From assembly GCA_016177315.1 (NCBI GenBank), contig JACOVN010000059.1, forward strand, positions 1-6,663: a stretch of DNA of 6,663 nucleotides, given 5' to 3'. Positions within the stretch are counted from its first letter, which is position 1. Each line of letters starts with the position of its first letter. Made by a program: the position numbers and the translations under genes. The DNA comes from Candidatus Woesearchaeota archaeon. Its GTDB lineage: Archaea > Nanobdellota > Nanobdellia > Woesearchaeales > UBA12501. Below are positions 1-6,581 of this stretch, piece after piece. The notes beneath the pieces were generated by a model that did no database searches, was not told the origin of the DNA, and saw only the letters and a list, made by a program, of their open reading frames with translations.

Positions 1-1033
1 GCTCATTTGCAGTAGTAAGGCAATGGAATGCATCATCTTCTTTCCTCCTATCCAATTCTATTGCAAAGAGATTGACCACATTCACAAATACCTGATTGTC
101 CTGCAAGGCCTTCTTCCGCAGGAAGGAATCCAGCTCATTGACAATCAATACTCCCTCTGGCATCTGCATTGCTTCCCGCAATTTCTGCTCTGTCTTGCCA
201 ATGTAGGGATCGTAAATCTCTGCCATGCTCAATTCTTTTGCATCTAAGCCGAGAGCAGCAGCATAGGCATACGCCAGGATAGTTTTTCCAGTCCCTGGAG
301 GGCCGAAGAGGAGGTAATTTTTTTCTACCGACAAGCCCCAAAATTTTCTCTTCTCTCGTGCTTGGAAATCCTTCACTGCTTCCTGGAGCCGCTCCTTGGC
401 TGACCTGTTGCCACCGATATCGGCAAAAGTAATATGAGGAAGGGCGGAAGGTAAAATTGCTGGTGAGGAAGAAAGCCCTGTGTAGGCAAGCGTATCCTGC
501 TTGAGCAATTTCACAAGTCCAGGAGGAAGATGGAGAGTGAGAGTTGTTTCCTGCAATTCCCGCAATTCTGTGGGATATTTTCCTTCCAGCAGCCTCTGGC
601 TTTGCTCCTTCAGCCCAGAGAAATATGCATCACAGAGTGTAGAAATATCTCCGTTCGTTCCCTGGCGGAGCAATTGTTGGGCATGCATGCCAAGCGCATG
701 GGCAAGGGAGCTATCCCCTATGCTGTAATCTAGCGCAGCATAAATTGCATCTCTTTTCTCGGCATATGGCTGTACAATGCGAGCAGCAATATCTGCTCCA
801 ATCCAAGTACTGGCAGCATTCAAAAATTCTCCAGGGTAATGGTTCTGCTTGCTTAACGCTTGCTTCACATACTGCTGTACTCCTAAGCATGTTGCAAAAG
901 CCTGTCGCGCAGCAGCAGCAGGAACAGAGTCCTCGACCAAAAGAAGAGTGTGGGGAAGGTAATCCCCAATCTTCCTCCGAGCATGGTTTATCTCATATTC
1001 CAATTCTGCTATAGGAGCCTCTGCCATAGGCAT
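1..1033 (-). CDS. Classical AAA ATPase (Cdc48/FtsH-like AAA module), C-terminus beyond window
   Basis: The frame is open from the ATG at 1033 to the window edge (344 codons, no stop), so the C-terminus is missing. Residues 1 to about 195 form an Ala/Leu-rich helical N-terminal domain that I do not recognise. The AAA module then starts with HITFADIGG (200-208), followed by Walker A GPPGTGKT (244-251), the pore-loop region YIGKTE (277-282), Walker B VLIVNELDSF with Asn299-Glu300, and a sensor-1-like TTAN ending at Asn343. DIGG and the pore-loop pattern place it in the classical AAA clade (Cdc48, Vps4, FtsH type), whose members use ATP to unfold or remodel proteins and complexes. The arginine finger region lies outside the window. 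The Walker B Asp that normally contacts Mg is Asn here. It is the last gene seen of a four-gene operon, two bases after the preceding stop. The start could equally be GTG 1036 or ATG 1027; the latter has GTGAT just upstream. Family assignment is firm; the role is unknown. Confidence 0.9.
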   Translation of the reverse strand, partial: MPMAEAPIAELEYEINHARRKIGDYLPHTLLLVEDSVPAAAARQAFATCLGVQQYVKQALSKQNHYPGEFLNAASTWIGADIAARIVQPYAEKRDAIYAALDYSIGDSSLAHALGMHAQQLLRQGTNGDISTLCDAYFSGLKEQSQRLLEGKYPTELRELQETTLTLHLPPGLVKLLKQDTLAYTGLSSSPAILPSALPHITFADIGGNRSAKERLQEAVKDFQAREKRKFWGLSVEKNYLLFGPPGTGKTILAYAYAAALGLDAKELSMAEIYDPYIGKTEQKLREAMQMPEGVLIVNELDSFLRKKALQDNQVFVNVVNLFAIELDRRKEDDAFHCLTTANE

Positions 1034-1035
1034 CA

Positions 1036-1986
1036 CTACACAAAGAGTGGCTTGAGATCCTTTGCACGGATTTCCTCAACATGCCGTTTCATCTCCTCGT
1101 AGTTAGAGGCTATTCCATGCTGCCTTCCCGTTCCATTGCTGAGATTCTTCCGCCTATTTCCAAGCCTTGCCTCTTCCTCCTGACTCAGGACAAGCTTTTC
1201 TAGCCTATGGAATATTCCTCCAAGGCGCTGCAGCAAGGTAACGAGGTTGAAGCCGCTCATCCCATACATCTGTATCTTGCCGCTTTCTCTTACCACACTC
1301 TTGTACGCTCCCTGCGCATTCTCCTTGGTGCTTTGAAGCAAGGAGAGGGATTGCTGGTAGCTCTCAGACTTTGCATCGGCTTGCAATACGAATTGATACA
1401 CCTCTTCAATTCTCCGCTCACTCTGCTCTTTCTCTGCCATCAGTTCTGTCATTTCTTGATGGGTGCGTTGCAAACGTTCATAAGCTCCTGCATCGCCAAC
1501 CTGCACCCGTTCCCGAAGGGTCTGGAGCTCCGGCCGCAATCTAGTTTCTAAGCTTTTCTGCTGCTCTTGAACCGTTGCATCGTATTCAGAAAACAATAAC
1601 ATGGCATCCTGCTTTCGCCGAGATTCTTCCCGATACATTTGGGTGATGATATCCATCTCTGCGTTTGCAGCTTCGAGCGTTTCTTCTGCTTCTCTCTTCA
1701 AGTGATCAAACTTCTCGCTGACAACACGCTGCGCATACTCTGCACCCTTTCCAACCAAGTTTCTGGCATAAAACTGGAGCATTTCAAGGCCATTCAGCCG
1801 TTCTTTGCTGACCCTCGCTACCTCCGTTACCATCGCCTTTGCTCGCTGCTCCATGACTCTAATGTCCTGCACTCTATCAGCATATTGTTGGTACGGACTC
1901 CTGGCCTGGCCCAACAATTGATGATATTTTTCTTCCAACCCCCTCCCATTTGCTCTGGGTTGAACAGTTTCCACTTGTACTTCCAT
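1036..1986 (-). CDS. Long coiled-coil protein, operon partner of two ATPases
   Basis: This is a 316-residue protein with no signal peptide and no clear membrane segment, so probably cytoplasmic. Residues 15-240 are almost continuously helical, rich in Glu, Gln, Arg, Lys and Leu, with a break around Gly164-Gly167. Residues 240-260 (MYGMSGFNLVTLLQRLGGIF) are more hydrophobic and glycine-bearing and could be a short packing or membrane-touching segment. A polar linker (275-292, with NLSNGTG) precedes a final helix, 293-309. I recognise no family; a TelA-like or structural scaffold role is conceivable but unproven. I prefer ATG 1986 over GTG 1995 because GAGGTG at 1993-1998 sits six bases before that ATG, and the GTG would lie inside this ribosome-binding site. 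It lies between two ATPase genes: 52 bases after the upstream stop, and two bases before the ATG of the downstream gene. A role as adaptor, scaffold or substrate of these ATPases is inference. Confidence 0.85.
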   Translation of the reverse strand: MEVQVETVQPRANGRGLEEKYHQLLGQARSPYQQYADRVQDIRVMEQRAKAMVTEVARVSKERLNGLEMLQFYARNLVGKGAEYAQRVVSEKFDHLKREAEETLEAANAEMDIITQMYREESRRKQDAMLLFSEYDATVQEQQKSLETRLRPELQTLRERVQVGDAGAYERLQRTHQEMTELMAEKEQSERRIEEVYQFVLQADAKSESYQQSLSLLQSTKENAQGAYKSVVRESGKIQMYGMSGFNLVTLLQRLGGIFHRLEKLVLSQEEEARLGNRRKNLSNGTGRQHGIASNYEEMKRHVEEIRAKDLKPLFV

Positions 1987-1992
1987 TCTTAC

Positions 1993-1998
1993 CACCTC
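1993..1998 (-). promoter_or_regulatory. Shine-Dalgarno site GAGGTG
   Basis: Read on the minus strand, GAGGTG is complementary to the CACCTC found near the 3' end of archaeal and bacterial 16S rRNA. Six bases (GTAAGA) separate it from ATG 1986. This decides the start of the coiled-coil gene, because the alternative GTG at 1995 overlaps the site. Confidence 0.75.
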
Positions 1999-2038
1999 AT
2001 CGATTTTTTATCGTTTATCTGAATGATTGTGCCTCTTT

Positions 2039-3049
2039 TCAAACACCTTTTTCCCTCTCCGTCCACGCCTCTGCAACATGGCTGTGTTGCTTCTGCATGA
2101 CTGCGACTCCTTCCTGCTGAACCTTCTCCCAATCCACTGCTGGAAATGCTCCCTGCCATCCTACTCTTTCCAGGCTCTGCTTGCAATGCAGCAGCCAGAG
2201 ATCATGAATAATTTTCACATCTGCAAGGCTGAGGTACAGTTTCCTCCCCTTCGCATCTTTCTCCTGCACTCTTCCCGGATATTGGAATCTGGCGCTTGCC
2301 TCCATGAGGGCAAGGTAATGATTGATGTAGCTCCGCATCAACACGTGCTCGCTCGGTAGGTATTCCTGGAGCGCATGGGCAAAGGGATTAATGAAATGGA
2401 AAGGCAAGAGCATGGCACGCACACAGTGTGCCTGGAAGGCATCAGCATCGTGCATGGCTGTTTCACTGCCAATGCCTGCTGCTTGTTCCAGTTTCTTTTC
2501 CACCACCTGCTTCGTTAGTTCCATGCTATCATCCGTATATAATTGGAACATCCTCCGGAACAGTTCCATGTCCGGCTTGTATGCATTCTCTGTAGCCAGG
2601 GTATACAAAATCCCCTTGTCCGCCTCAATTTTGAATTCCAGGGTTGTGTGGCCACGCTGTACCTTCCTAATACTGGGTTTTCCTTCGCTGAGACTCTTGA
2701 CGATCTCAAGGTTGATGGAATTTCTTCCCAGAGCTTTTTGCAGCTCCGGAATATAGAGCAGGTAAGCCCTGTTCATGGCCTCTGCGTTGTAACTCTCTGC
2801 TGTCTCTGAGCTCAGTCCCATGCAGTGTACATATTCTGCTGGAAACAGGGATAAGGCAATCGTTGCAAGATGGGTTTTGCCTGTCCCGCTCTTCCCTTCG
2901 ATGCCGAATTTCAATCTATGCGCTAAGCCAAAGGTAGTCAGGATAGCTATATCTTCCTGGCCCAAGATTCCTTGATGCTGAAAGTATCCAACCAAATCCT
3001 GGAGTGTGCATGACGTTTGCTCTGCTTGCTGCACAAGGTACGGTTTCAT
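2039..3049 (-). CDS. P-loop ATPase, probable AAA+ protein with atypical Walker B
   Basis: A 336-residue P-loop NTPase. Walker A is GKSGTGKT (52-59), followed by HLA as in many AAA+ proteins. The Walker B candidate is AYLLYIPELQ (95-104): the strand is hydrophobic and Glu102 is in place, but the usual Asp is Pro101. IVKSLSEGKPSIRKVQRG (116-133) and the following strand resemble the pre-sensor-1 hairpin of MCM and Mg-chelatase-like AAA+ proteins. LATEN (151-155) would supply sensor-1 Asn155, and Arg165-Arg166 are arginine-finger candidates. Residues about 235-285 (R..Y...YLALMEASARFQYPGR, then a DVK segment) look like a helical lid domain. The length fits a single AAA+ module with a small C-terminal extension. 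The ATG overlaps the upstream stop as ATGA (3049-3046), so translation is probably coupled to the membrane-anchored gene. Being an ATPase is firm; the AAA+ subclass is inference from motif order, and a helicase-like role is possible but unproven. Confidence 0.88.
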   Translation of the reverse strand: MKPYLVQQAEQTSCTLQDLVGYFQHQGILGQEDIAILTTFGLAHRLKFGIEGKSGTGKTHLATIALSLFPAEYVHCMGLSSETAESYNAEAMNRAYLLYIPELQKALGRNSINLEIVKSLSEGKPSIRKVQRGHTTLEFKIEADKGILYTLATENAYKPDMELFRRMFQLYTDDSMELTKQVVEKKLEQAAGIGSETAMHDADAFQAHCVRAMLLPFHFINPFAHALQEYLPSEHVLMRSYINHYLALMEASARFQYPGRVQEKDAKGRKLYLSLADVKIIHDLWLLHCKQSLERVGWQGAFPAVDWEKVQQEGVAVMQKQHSHVAEAWTEREKGV

Positions 3050-3483
3050 GGGGAACCAGTCAAAAGGTTCTGCAAGGCAAAGTAGCCGAAGACCATGGTT
3101 GCCTGATCCTTCAGTTTCTGTGTCAGCTTCTCAATGCGTTCCTGGTAGCTCTCATCCAACACTCCCTTGAGCTCCACACTTCTTGCTTCTAACTCTGTAT
3201 CGATATTTTTCCTTGCCTCCTGGTAGGTGCTTACATTCCTGGCCAGCCGGTCTTCTACCATCTCATACTCTCCTCCATTCTCCCAAATCCTTGTAGCCCG
3301 GACACAGGTCTGCATGTTGCGGTCTATTTCCTGGAGGGATTGCACCACCTTCTCGATAGAAGTAACCTCATTCACGGCTGCTGTCCTCAATCTCTTGACT
3401 TCCTGGTGGGCTTGGTAGGCAAAAATGCCTGGAATCAATGCCCCGATAACCAATCCTCTGATGGATTTCCCTAACATAGGCAT
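3046..3483 (-). CDS. Small membrane-anchored helical protein, first gene of the operon
   Basis: A protein of about 145 residues. A single hydrophobic segment near the N-terminus (residues 9-24, RGLVIGALIPGIFAYQ), preceded by Lys and Arg, would be a membrane anchor or a signal-anchor. The rest, 25-130, is charged and helical with heptad-like spacing, and it ends in a short hydrophobic tail (130-142, MVFGYFALQNLL). No family is recognised. The layout is LemA-like in outline only; I see no LemA signature. Start choices are GTG 3486, ATG 3483 and ATG 3477. The TATA-like box at 3510-3517 would start the transcript near 3486, favouring a nearly leaderless ATG 3483, whereas GGTGAT just upstream favours ATG 3477. 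The stop overlaps the next gene's ATG by four bases. The anchor may tether the ATPases to the membrane, which is inference. Confidence 0.8.
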   Translation of the reverse strand: MPMLGKSIRGLVIGALIPGIFAYQAHQEVKRLRTAAVNEVTSIEKVVQSLQEIDRNMQTCVRATRIWENGGEYEMVEDRLARNVSTYQEARKNIDTELEARSVELKGVLDESYQERIEKLTQKLKDQATMVFGYFALQNLLTGSP

Positions 3484-3509
3484 CACCAGAAGCAAGAAGG
3501 ATAGTGTTT

Positions 3510-3517
3510 CTTATATG
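3510..3517 (-). promoter_or_regulatory. TATA-like promoter element of the four-gene operon
   Basis: On the minus strand CATATAAG lies about 27 bases before base 3486 and 30 before ATG 3483, matching archaeal TATA-to-start spacing. It departs from the TTTAAATA form seen at other genes here and has no strong purine-rich BRE. No other promoter-like site of similar quality is seen between this gene and base 1, which supports one transcript. Confidence 0.45.
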
Positions 3518-3681
3518 GTTACGTTGTCATGTGGATTACTACAAGAACATCCGTGAGTGATTTCTCATGTCCTAATTGAATACAACGCCGCACTGTTGGC
3601 AGTTCTACACTGATATATATTAAAGAAGCCAGAGCGACTTATCGATCGTTTGCTCCAGTCCACTCCAACCCGGTGGTGTTT

Positions 3682-4851
3682 TCATTTCGATTCCTTTTCC
3701 TTACCTTCTCGACGCAGAATATCTAGAGTATTCCTATACTCCGTCAGACGCCGTAGTGTATTGAAACTCACTTCTGTTTCCTTAGGTTCTCTGTCCCATA
3801 GGTCTTCAATATCCATACATTGCAATGCTCTTTCAGCATTAATATCCATGACTCCCCGAGATCCTAAACGATAACCGCCAGAACCGAGAACGTACAAAGC
3901 GCGATTCGAATCCCCATATCCGCACCATACGTGCCCAATGGTATTATCTTTAGGAAGGTAAACATAAACTCTGTACCGTCCGAATGTCCGCATGGCTCTT
4001 GGAAGTGCTCTATAGGAACAACCAGTAAGAAATCGAACAAAGCGATCATCAAATTTTTTTAAAGGGACGGCCTTTTCAGATTCTATTCCCGATATATCAA
4101 ATTCCAGCCAATCGGTAGACCGGAAATCCTTTTTGCGATAGCCGGTCATTTTGGAATCGCCAGGGGCATCCTTCAGTGGCTCGCTCTGTGGGTAAAGTCC
4201 GACAGGATCGATATACGCAGTGAGAATATCCCCTTTCCGTTCAAATGCTGAACTCAACCATTCCCACCCTCCTCTGAGTATATCCTCCGCCACCTCTATC
4301 TGTTCGCGAGACAGTTTACCTTCTAAATAATCGATAAGTAAACTGAAAACTTCCCATGGTCTAGGATGGCGGACATATCCGCTTAGCTTTAACGTTGCGC
4401 AACTAATTAGATATTCAAACTCTTTTTTATCGTCTAGGTGTCCTGCCGGACCTTTCTTTCTTGGAGCGCGCTTTTCAAACAAAAGATCTTTGTATCGGAC
4501 ATAAGGAGTTTTAGGAAGAGGAAAAGGGAAAGATTCATGTATCTGGGTCACTCTACCTTTAATACCGTGCAAGATTTCTTCTACAAAGCCGGCTTGTGAT
4601 TCAATATTTGTGCTCAACTTTCGCACTTCTTCTTCCAGAGGTGTGCCTTGATAGCATACCTGCATTCGCTGTAACTCCTCCCATTTTGTTATTGCGATTT
4701 GTAGGTTTATTGGATTGAGACTCTGCTCATGATTTCCTGTTAACAATAAACCTTTCACTTCTTTATAGAGCTCACAGGCTTTATTGAGCATTAACAAATT
4801 ATTAATCCGTTTTTCCAAATCTTCCCACGCATTCGCATCCAAAGGCTCCAT
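3682..4851 (-). CDS. Uncharacterised 389-residue protein
   Basis: I do not recognise this protein. It appears soluble, with no signal peptide or membrane segment. Residues 1-105 are mainly helical (KRINNLLMLNKACELYKEV, then a second long helix near 70-105). A basic, proline-containing segment follows (RAPRKKGPAGH, 128-138). Residues 145-205 are helical, with repeated tryptophans (Trp166, 196, 198). Residues 205-335 look like a mixed alpha/beta domain, with YRVYVYLP (293-300), the Cys/Gly-rich stretch HVWCGYGDSNRALYVLGSGG (307-326) and RLGSRGVMD. The C-terminus, 355-389, is charged and helical and ends in a Lys/Glu-rich tail. No catalytic motif can be assigned. The DNA looks more A+T-rich than the neighbouring operon (judged by eye), hinting at a different history. 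It stands alone: 93 bases after the preceding gene on the same strand, with its own TATA box and a 198-base gap downstream. ATG 4851 is preceded by GGGGGT, a weak Shine-Dalgarno-like run. Confidence 0.8.
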   Translation of the reverse strand: MEPLDANAWEDLEKRINNLLMLNKACELYKEVKGLLLTGNHEQSLNPINLQIAITKWEELQRMQVCYQGTPLEEEVRKLSTNIESQAGFVEEILHGIKGRVTQIHESFPFPLPKTPYVRYKDLLFEKRAPRKKGPAGHLDDKKEFEYLISCATLKLSGYVRHPRPWEVFSLLIDYLEGKLSREQIEVAEDILRGGWEWLSSAFERKGDILTAYIDPVGLYPQSEPLKDAPGDSKMTGYRKKDFRSTDWLEFDISGIESEKAVPLKKFDDRFVRFLTGCSYRALPRAMRTFGRYRVYVYLPKDNTIGHVWCGYGDSNRALYVLGSGGYRLGSRGVMDINAERALQCMDIEDLWDREPKETEVSFNTLRRLTEYRNTLDILRREGKEKESK

Positions 4852-4899
4852 GCAAAACCCCCAACGAATATTTTTATGCAGAGAAAAAAGCCTTTCATC

Positions 4900-4907
4900 T
4901 ATTTAAA
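4900..4907 (-). promoter_or_regulatory. TATA box TTTAAATA for the 389-residue protein gene
   Basis: On the minus strand TTTAAATA is the same eight bases as the box upstream of base 5583. The usual 27-base spacing predicts a start near 4876, giving a leader of about 25 bases that contains GGGGGT before ATG 4851. An alternative is the A-rich CATAAAAATA at 4869-4878, 22-24 bases before the ATG, which would give a leaderless transcript. Confidence 0.5.
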
Positions 4908-4944
4908 CTTTGCTACCAAACAATAAGAAAACCACCAGAAACCA

Positions 4945-5583
4945 TTACCCAAACATCCTCTCCCACAGCGTCTCATACCTGATGACTTCTCTCGTTCTCT
5001 CCACATCCTTAAAGTCTGTTGTTGTTGCTGGAACCTCTACCTGCGTCATCTCCGTAACTGTTTGGCACTCTTCCAGCTGTGGAGGATACACGATGATTTC
5101 TCCATAGTAAGGGTCAGAAGCCTTCAAGCCTTCTACGACAATAGAAATTTGCTGTCTGCTGTTGGCAGGAACTTCCGTGGATTCTTCTGGTGTATAGCCT
5201 TCAAAGGAAATCTTCTCCTGCCGGGTTTGGGCAACTCTGGCCCAGTATAACGTCGCAATGCCAAGCTTATACCGGAACGTTCCAGCTTTGTTCTCGCTGT
5301 TCTGCAGTGTATAGATAAAGGCAGCAGAATTTCCCTGCAGAGGAATGATTTGACCCTGCTCGATTTCGAATTTATGATCCCGTTGGGTACAGGTCGTTTC
5401 GTTATAAGGAGCATCCACCAGCATCATTTCTCCTGGCTGGTAGGGCACTCTTTCTGTGTACGTTTCCGTCTCCTCAATCGGGAACTGAATGACGTTCAAA
5501 GCTAGGAAAATGATCAACGCAGCGATAAGAATCTCAATGGCCAGCCAATGCTTCTTCGTAAGCTTTCCCCTCCTTTGTGCCAT
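4945..5583 (-). CDS. Membrane-anchored extracytoplasmic protein with Thr/Glu/Arg-rich stalk
   Basis: A protein of 212 residues. The basic N-terminus MAQRRGKLTKKH precedes one membrane helix (13-32, WLAIEILIAALIIFLALNVI), giving N-in topology with the bulk outside the cell. A short linker of alternating Thr/Glu (37-47, ETETYTERVPY) leads to a domain of about residues 50-170 that looks beta-rich (IPLQGNSAAFIYTLQ, TFRYKLGIATLYW, QISIVVEG, YYGEIIVYPP), like an Ig or CARDB-type sandwich. Cys65 and Cys173 lie at either end and could form a disulfide. The C-terminal 175-212 is again Thr/Val/Arg/Glu-alternating and ends in an amphipathic TLWERMFG. No family is named with confidence. A longer in-frame reading reaches base 5748, but those extra 55 residues overlap the divergent gene and its promoter, whereas ATG 5583 sits 27 bases from a clear TATA box. 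It may work with the divergent SpoIIM-like membrane protein; that is inference from position only. Confidence 0.8.
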   Translation of the reverse strand: MAQRRGKLTKKHWLAIEILIAALIIFLALNVIQFPIEETETYTERVPYQPGEMMLVDAPYNETTCTQRDHKFEIEQGQIIPLQGNSAAFIYTLQNSENKAGTFRYKLGIATLYWARVAQTRQEKISFEGYTPEESTEVPANSRQQISIVVEGLKASDPYYGEIIVYPPQLEECQTVTEMTQVEVPATTTDFKDVERTREVIRYETLWERMFG

Positions 5584-5606
5584 GTTGGCTTGTTTATTTA
5601 TGGGAA

Positions 5607-5614
5607 TATTTAAA
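5607..5614 (-). promoter_or_regulatory. TATA box TTTAAATA, leaderless promoter
   Basis: On the minus strand TTTAAATA is preceded by the purine-rich GGAGAAAAA, a good BRE. Its centre lies 27-28 bases before ATG 5583, so transcription should begin at or next to the start codon. This is the main reason for rejecting the longer upstream start of the ectodomain gene. Confidence 0.7.
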
Positions 5615-5662
5615 TTTTTCTCCTGAGGCTTCCACAAGGGATGACAAAAAAGAGGCACAATG

Positions 5663-5670
5663 TTTATAAA
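5663..5670 (+). promoter_or_regulatory. TATA box TTTATAAA, leaderless promoter
   Basis: TTTATAAA is centred 27-28 bases before ATG 5694, the same spacing as the divergent box at 5607-5614. No Shine-Dalgarno site precedes the ATG. The two boxes lie 56 bases apart on opposite strands within a 110-base divergent region, so the two genes could be controlled together. Confidence 0.7.
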
Positions 5671-5693
5671 CACTCTTCCTAAAGATTTTGGGG

Positions 5694-6542
5694 ATGGTCC
5701 TGGAATCGTTAAATATTGCCATCCTGCAAAAGAGACCCTTTCTGGCATTGCTGATTGGGTTTACCTATACCTTGGTTGGTTTCGGGGTAGGGATTATCTT
5801 CTTTCCCTGGCAGGTTTCTCTGGCCATGCTCTTTCTCACAACCCTTTTGCTGGTTCCTTCGCTGATGAAGATCCTCTCTGTAGAGGAGAAGAGAGAAAGC
5901 ATGGATGGGTTATATCATTTCTTTAAAGACCATCGCGATGTGGCAGAAATCTATATCTCCCTCTTCATCGGCATCTTCTTTGCCTACGTGGTTTTAGGAT
6001 TGTTGTTTGTCCCCAGCGAAGTGAGATTCAATACAGTGTTTCATTACCAAATTCAGTTTTTGGAAAAACAGGAAGGATTGAGCGGAGCATTAATTACCGG
6101 TTTTCTGGAGAAGCCGCCAGAGTATACCATACAACAGTTCCTTGGTTTGTGGGAGTATAATCTGACTGTTGGCCTGATTTTCTTTGTGCTTTCCTTAGCC
6201 TACGGCGCCGGCTCTATTTTCCTGGCGGTGCTGAATGCCAGCATCTTTGCCAGCTTCATGGTCTATGTGATTGATTTCCTGGCAAAAAAGACTGCCCATG
6301 TCTATACCATCCTAGGAATATTTATGATTCATTTGATTCCAGAAGTTATGGGATTCCTCCTGACAACGATTGCAGGAGGGGTTATCTCCAAAGCCTTGAT
6401 TAGGGAGAAGTGGGGCAGCGCAGCATTCCAGAATGTGCTGCGGGACAGCGTTACCTTGCTGTGCATTGCGGTGATTTTCCTGTTTGTCGCTGCATGGCTC
6501 GAAGTCTATGTGACGAGGAGTTTGTTCTATGGGATGTTTTAG
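5694..6542 (+). CDS. SpoIIM/DUF95-family integral membrane protein
   Basis: A 282-residue polytopic membrane protein. Hydrophobic segments lie near residues 14-34, 41-58, 86-106, 156-178, 179-197, 203-233 and 252-272, so about six or seven membrane passes. The C-terminal half carries the pattern of the stage II sporulation protein M family: Asn156 at the start of a helix, YGAGSIFLAVLNASIF (170-185) with the conserved Gly and Asn, then IHLIPEVMGFLLTTIAGG (212-229) with the conserved His-x-x-x-Glu and Gly. SpoIIM is needed for septal membrane dynamics in spore-forming bacteria. Archaeal members are common in organisms that do not sporulate, and their role is unknown, so the name should not be read as function. 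A soluble loop (60-85) is charged. ATG 5694 is preferred to TTG 5688 because of the TATA spacing. It is divergent from a membrane-anchored ectodomain gene. Confidence 0.82.
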   Translation: MVLESLNIAILQKRPFLALLIGFTYTLVGFGVGIIFFPWQVSLAMLFLTTLLLVPSLMKILSVEEKRESMDGLYHFFKDHRDVAEIYISLFIGIFFAYVVLGLLFVPSEVRFNTVFHYQIQFLEKQEGLSGALITGFLEKPPEYTIQQFLGLWEYNLTVGLIFFVLSLAYGAGSIFLAVLNASIFASFMVYVIDFLAKKTAHVYTILGIFMIHLIPEVMGFLLTTIAGGVISKALIREKWGSAAFQNVLRDSVTLLCIAVIFLFVAAWLEVYVTRSLFYGMF

Positions 6543-6581
6543 AAAGGCCATAGTGATACCCTCCATTTTGCTAGTCGGTAA

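Noticed and set aside
2000..2014. A-rich CGATAAAAAATCG on the minus strand as an internal promoter
   Set aside because: It is only about 20 bases before ATG 1986 and would start transcription inside the gene; the match is probably chance in an A-rich spacer, though a minor regulatory role cannot be excluded.
1..3483. An ESCRT-III/Vps4 (Cdv-like) reading of the operon
   Set aside because: The AAA protein has no evident MIT domain, the coiled-coil proteins show no clear MIM motif (including the end EEMKRHVEEIRAKDL) and are not ESCRT-III-like in length or layout.
3519..3638. Short minus-strand open stretch ending in VRRCIQLGHEKSLT..., faintly like the C-terminal LGH motif of a tyrosine recombinase
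   Set aside because: It is under 40 residues, has no Arg and Tyr catalytic context, and the match is a few residues only. It may be an integrase remnant, but I cannot support it.
3487..3681. tRNA, small RNA or CRISPR in the longest intergenic gap
   Set aside because: No cloverleaf, box C/D motif or repeat array was found; only the TATA-like box near 3510 and some A+T-rich sequence near 3610-3625.
5584..5748. Upstream 55-residue extension of the membrane-anchored protein
   Set aside because: It overlaps the divergent gene's start and its own promoter, and the TATA spacing plus an ideal N-terminal anchor favour ATG 5583.
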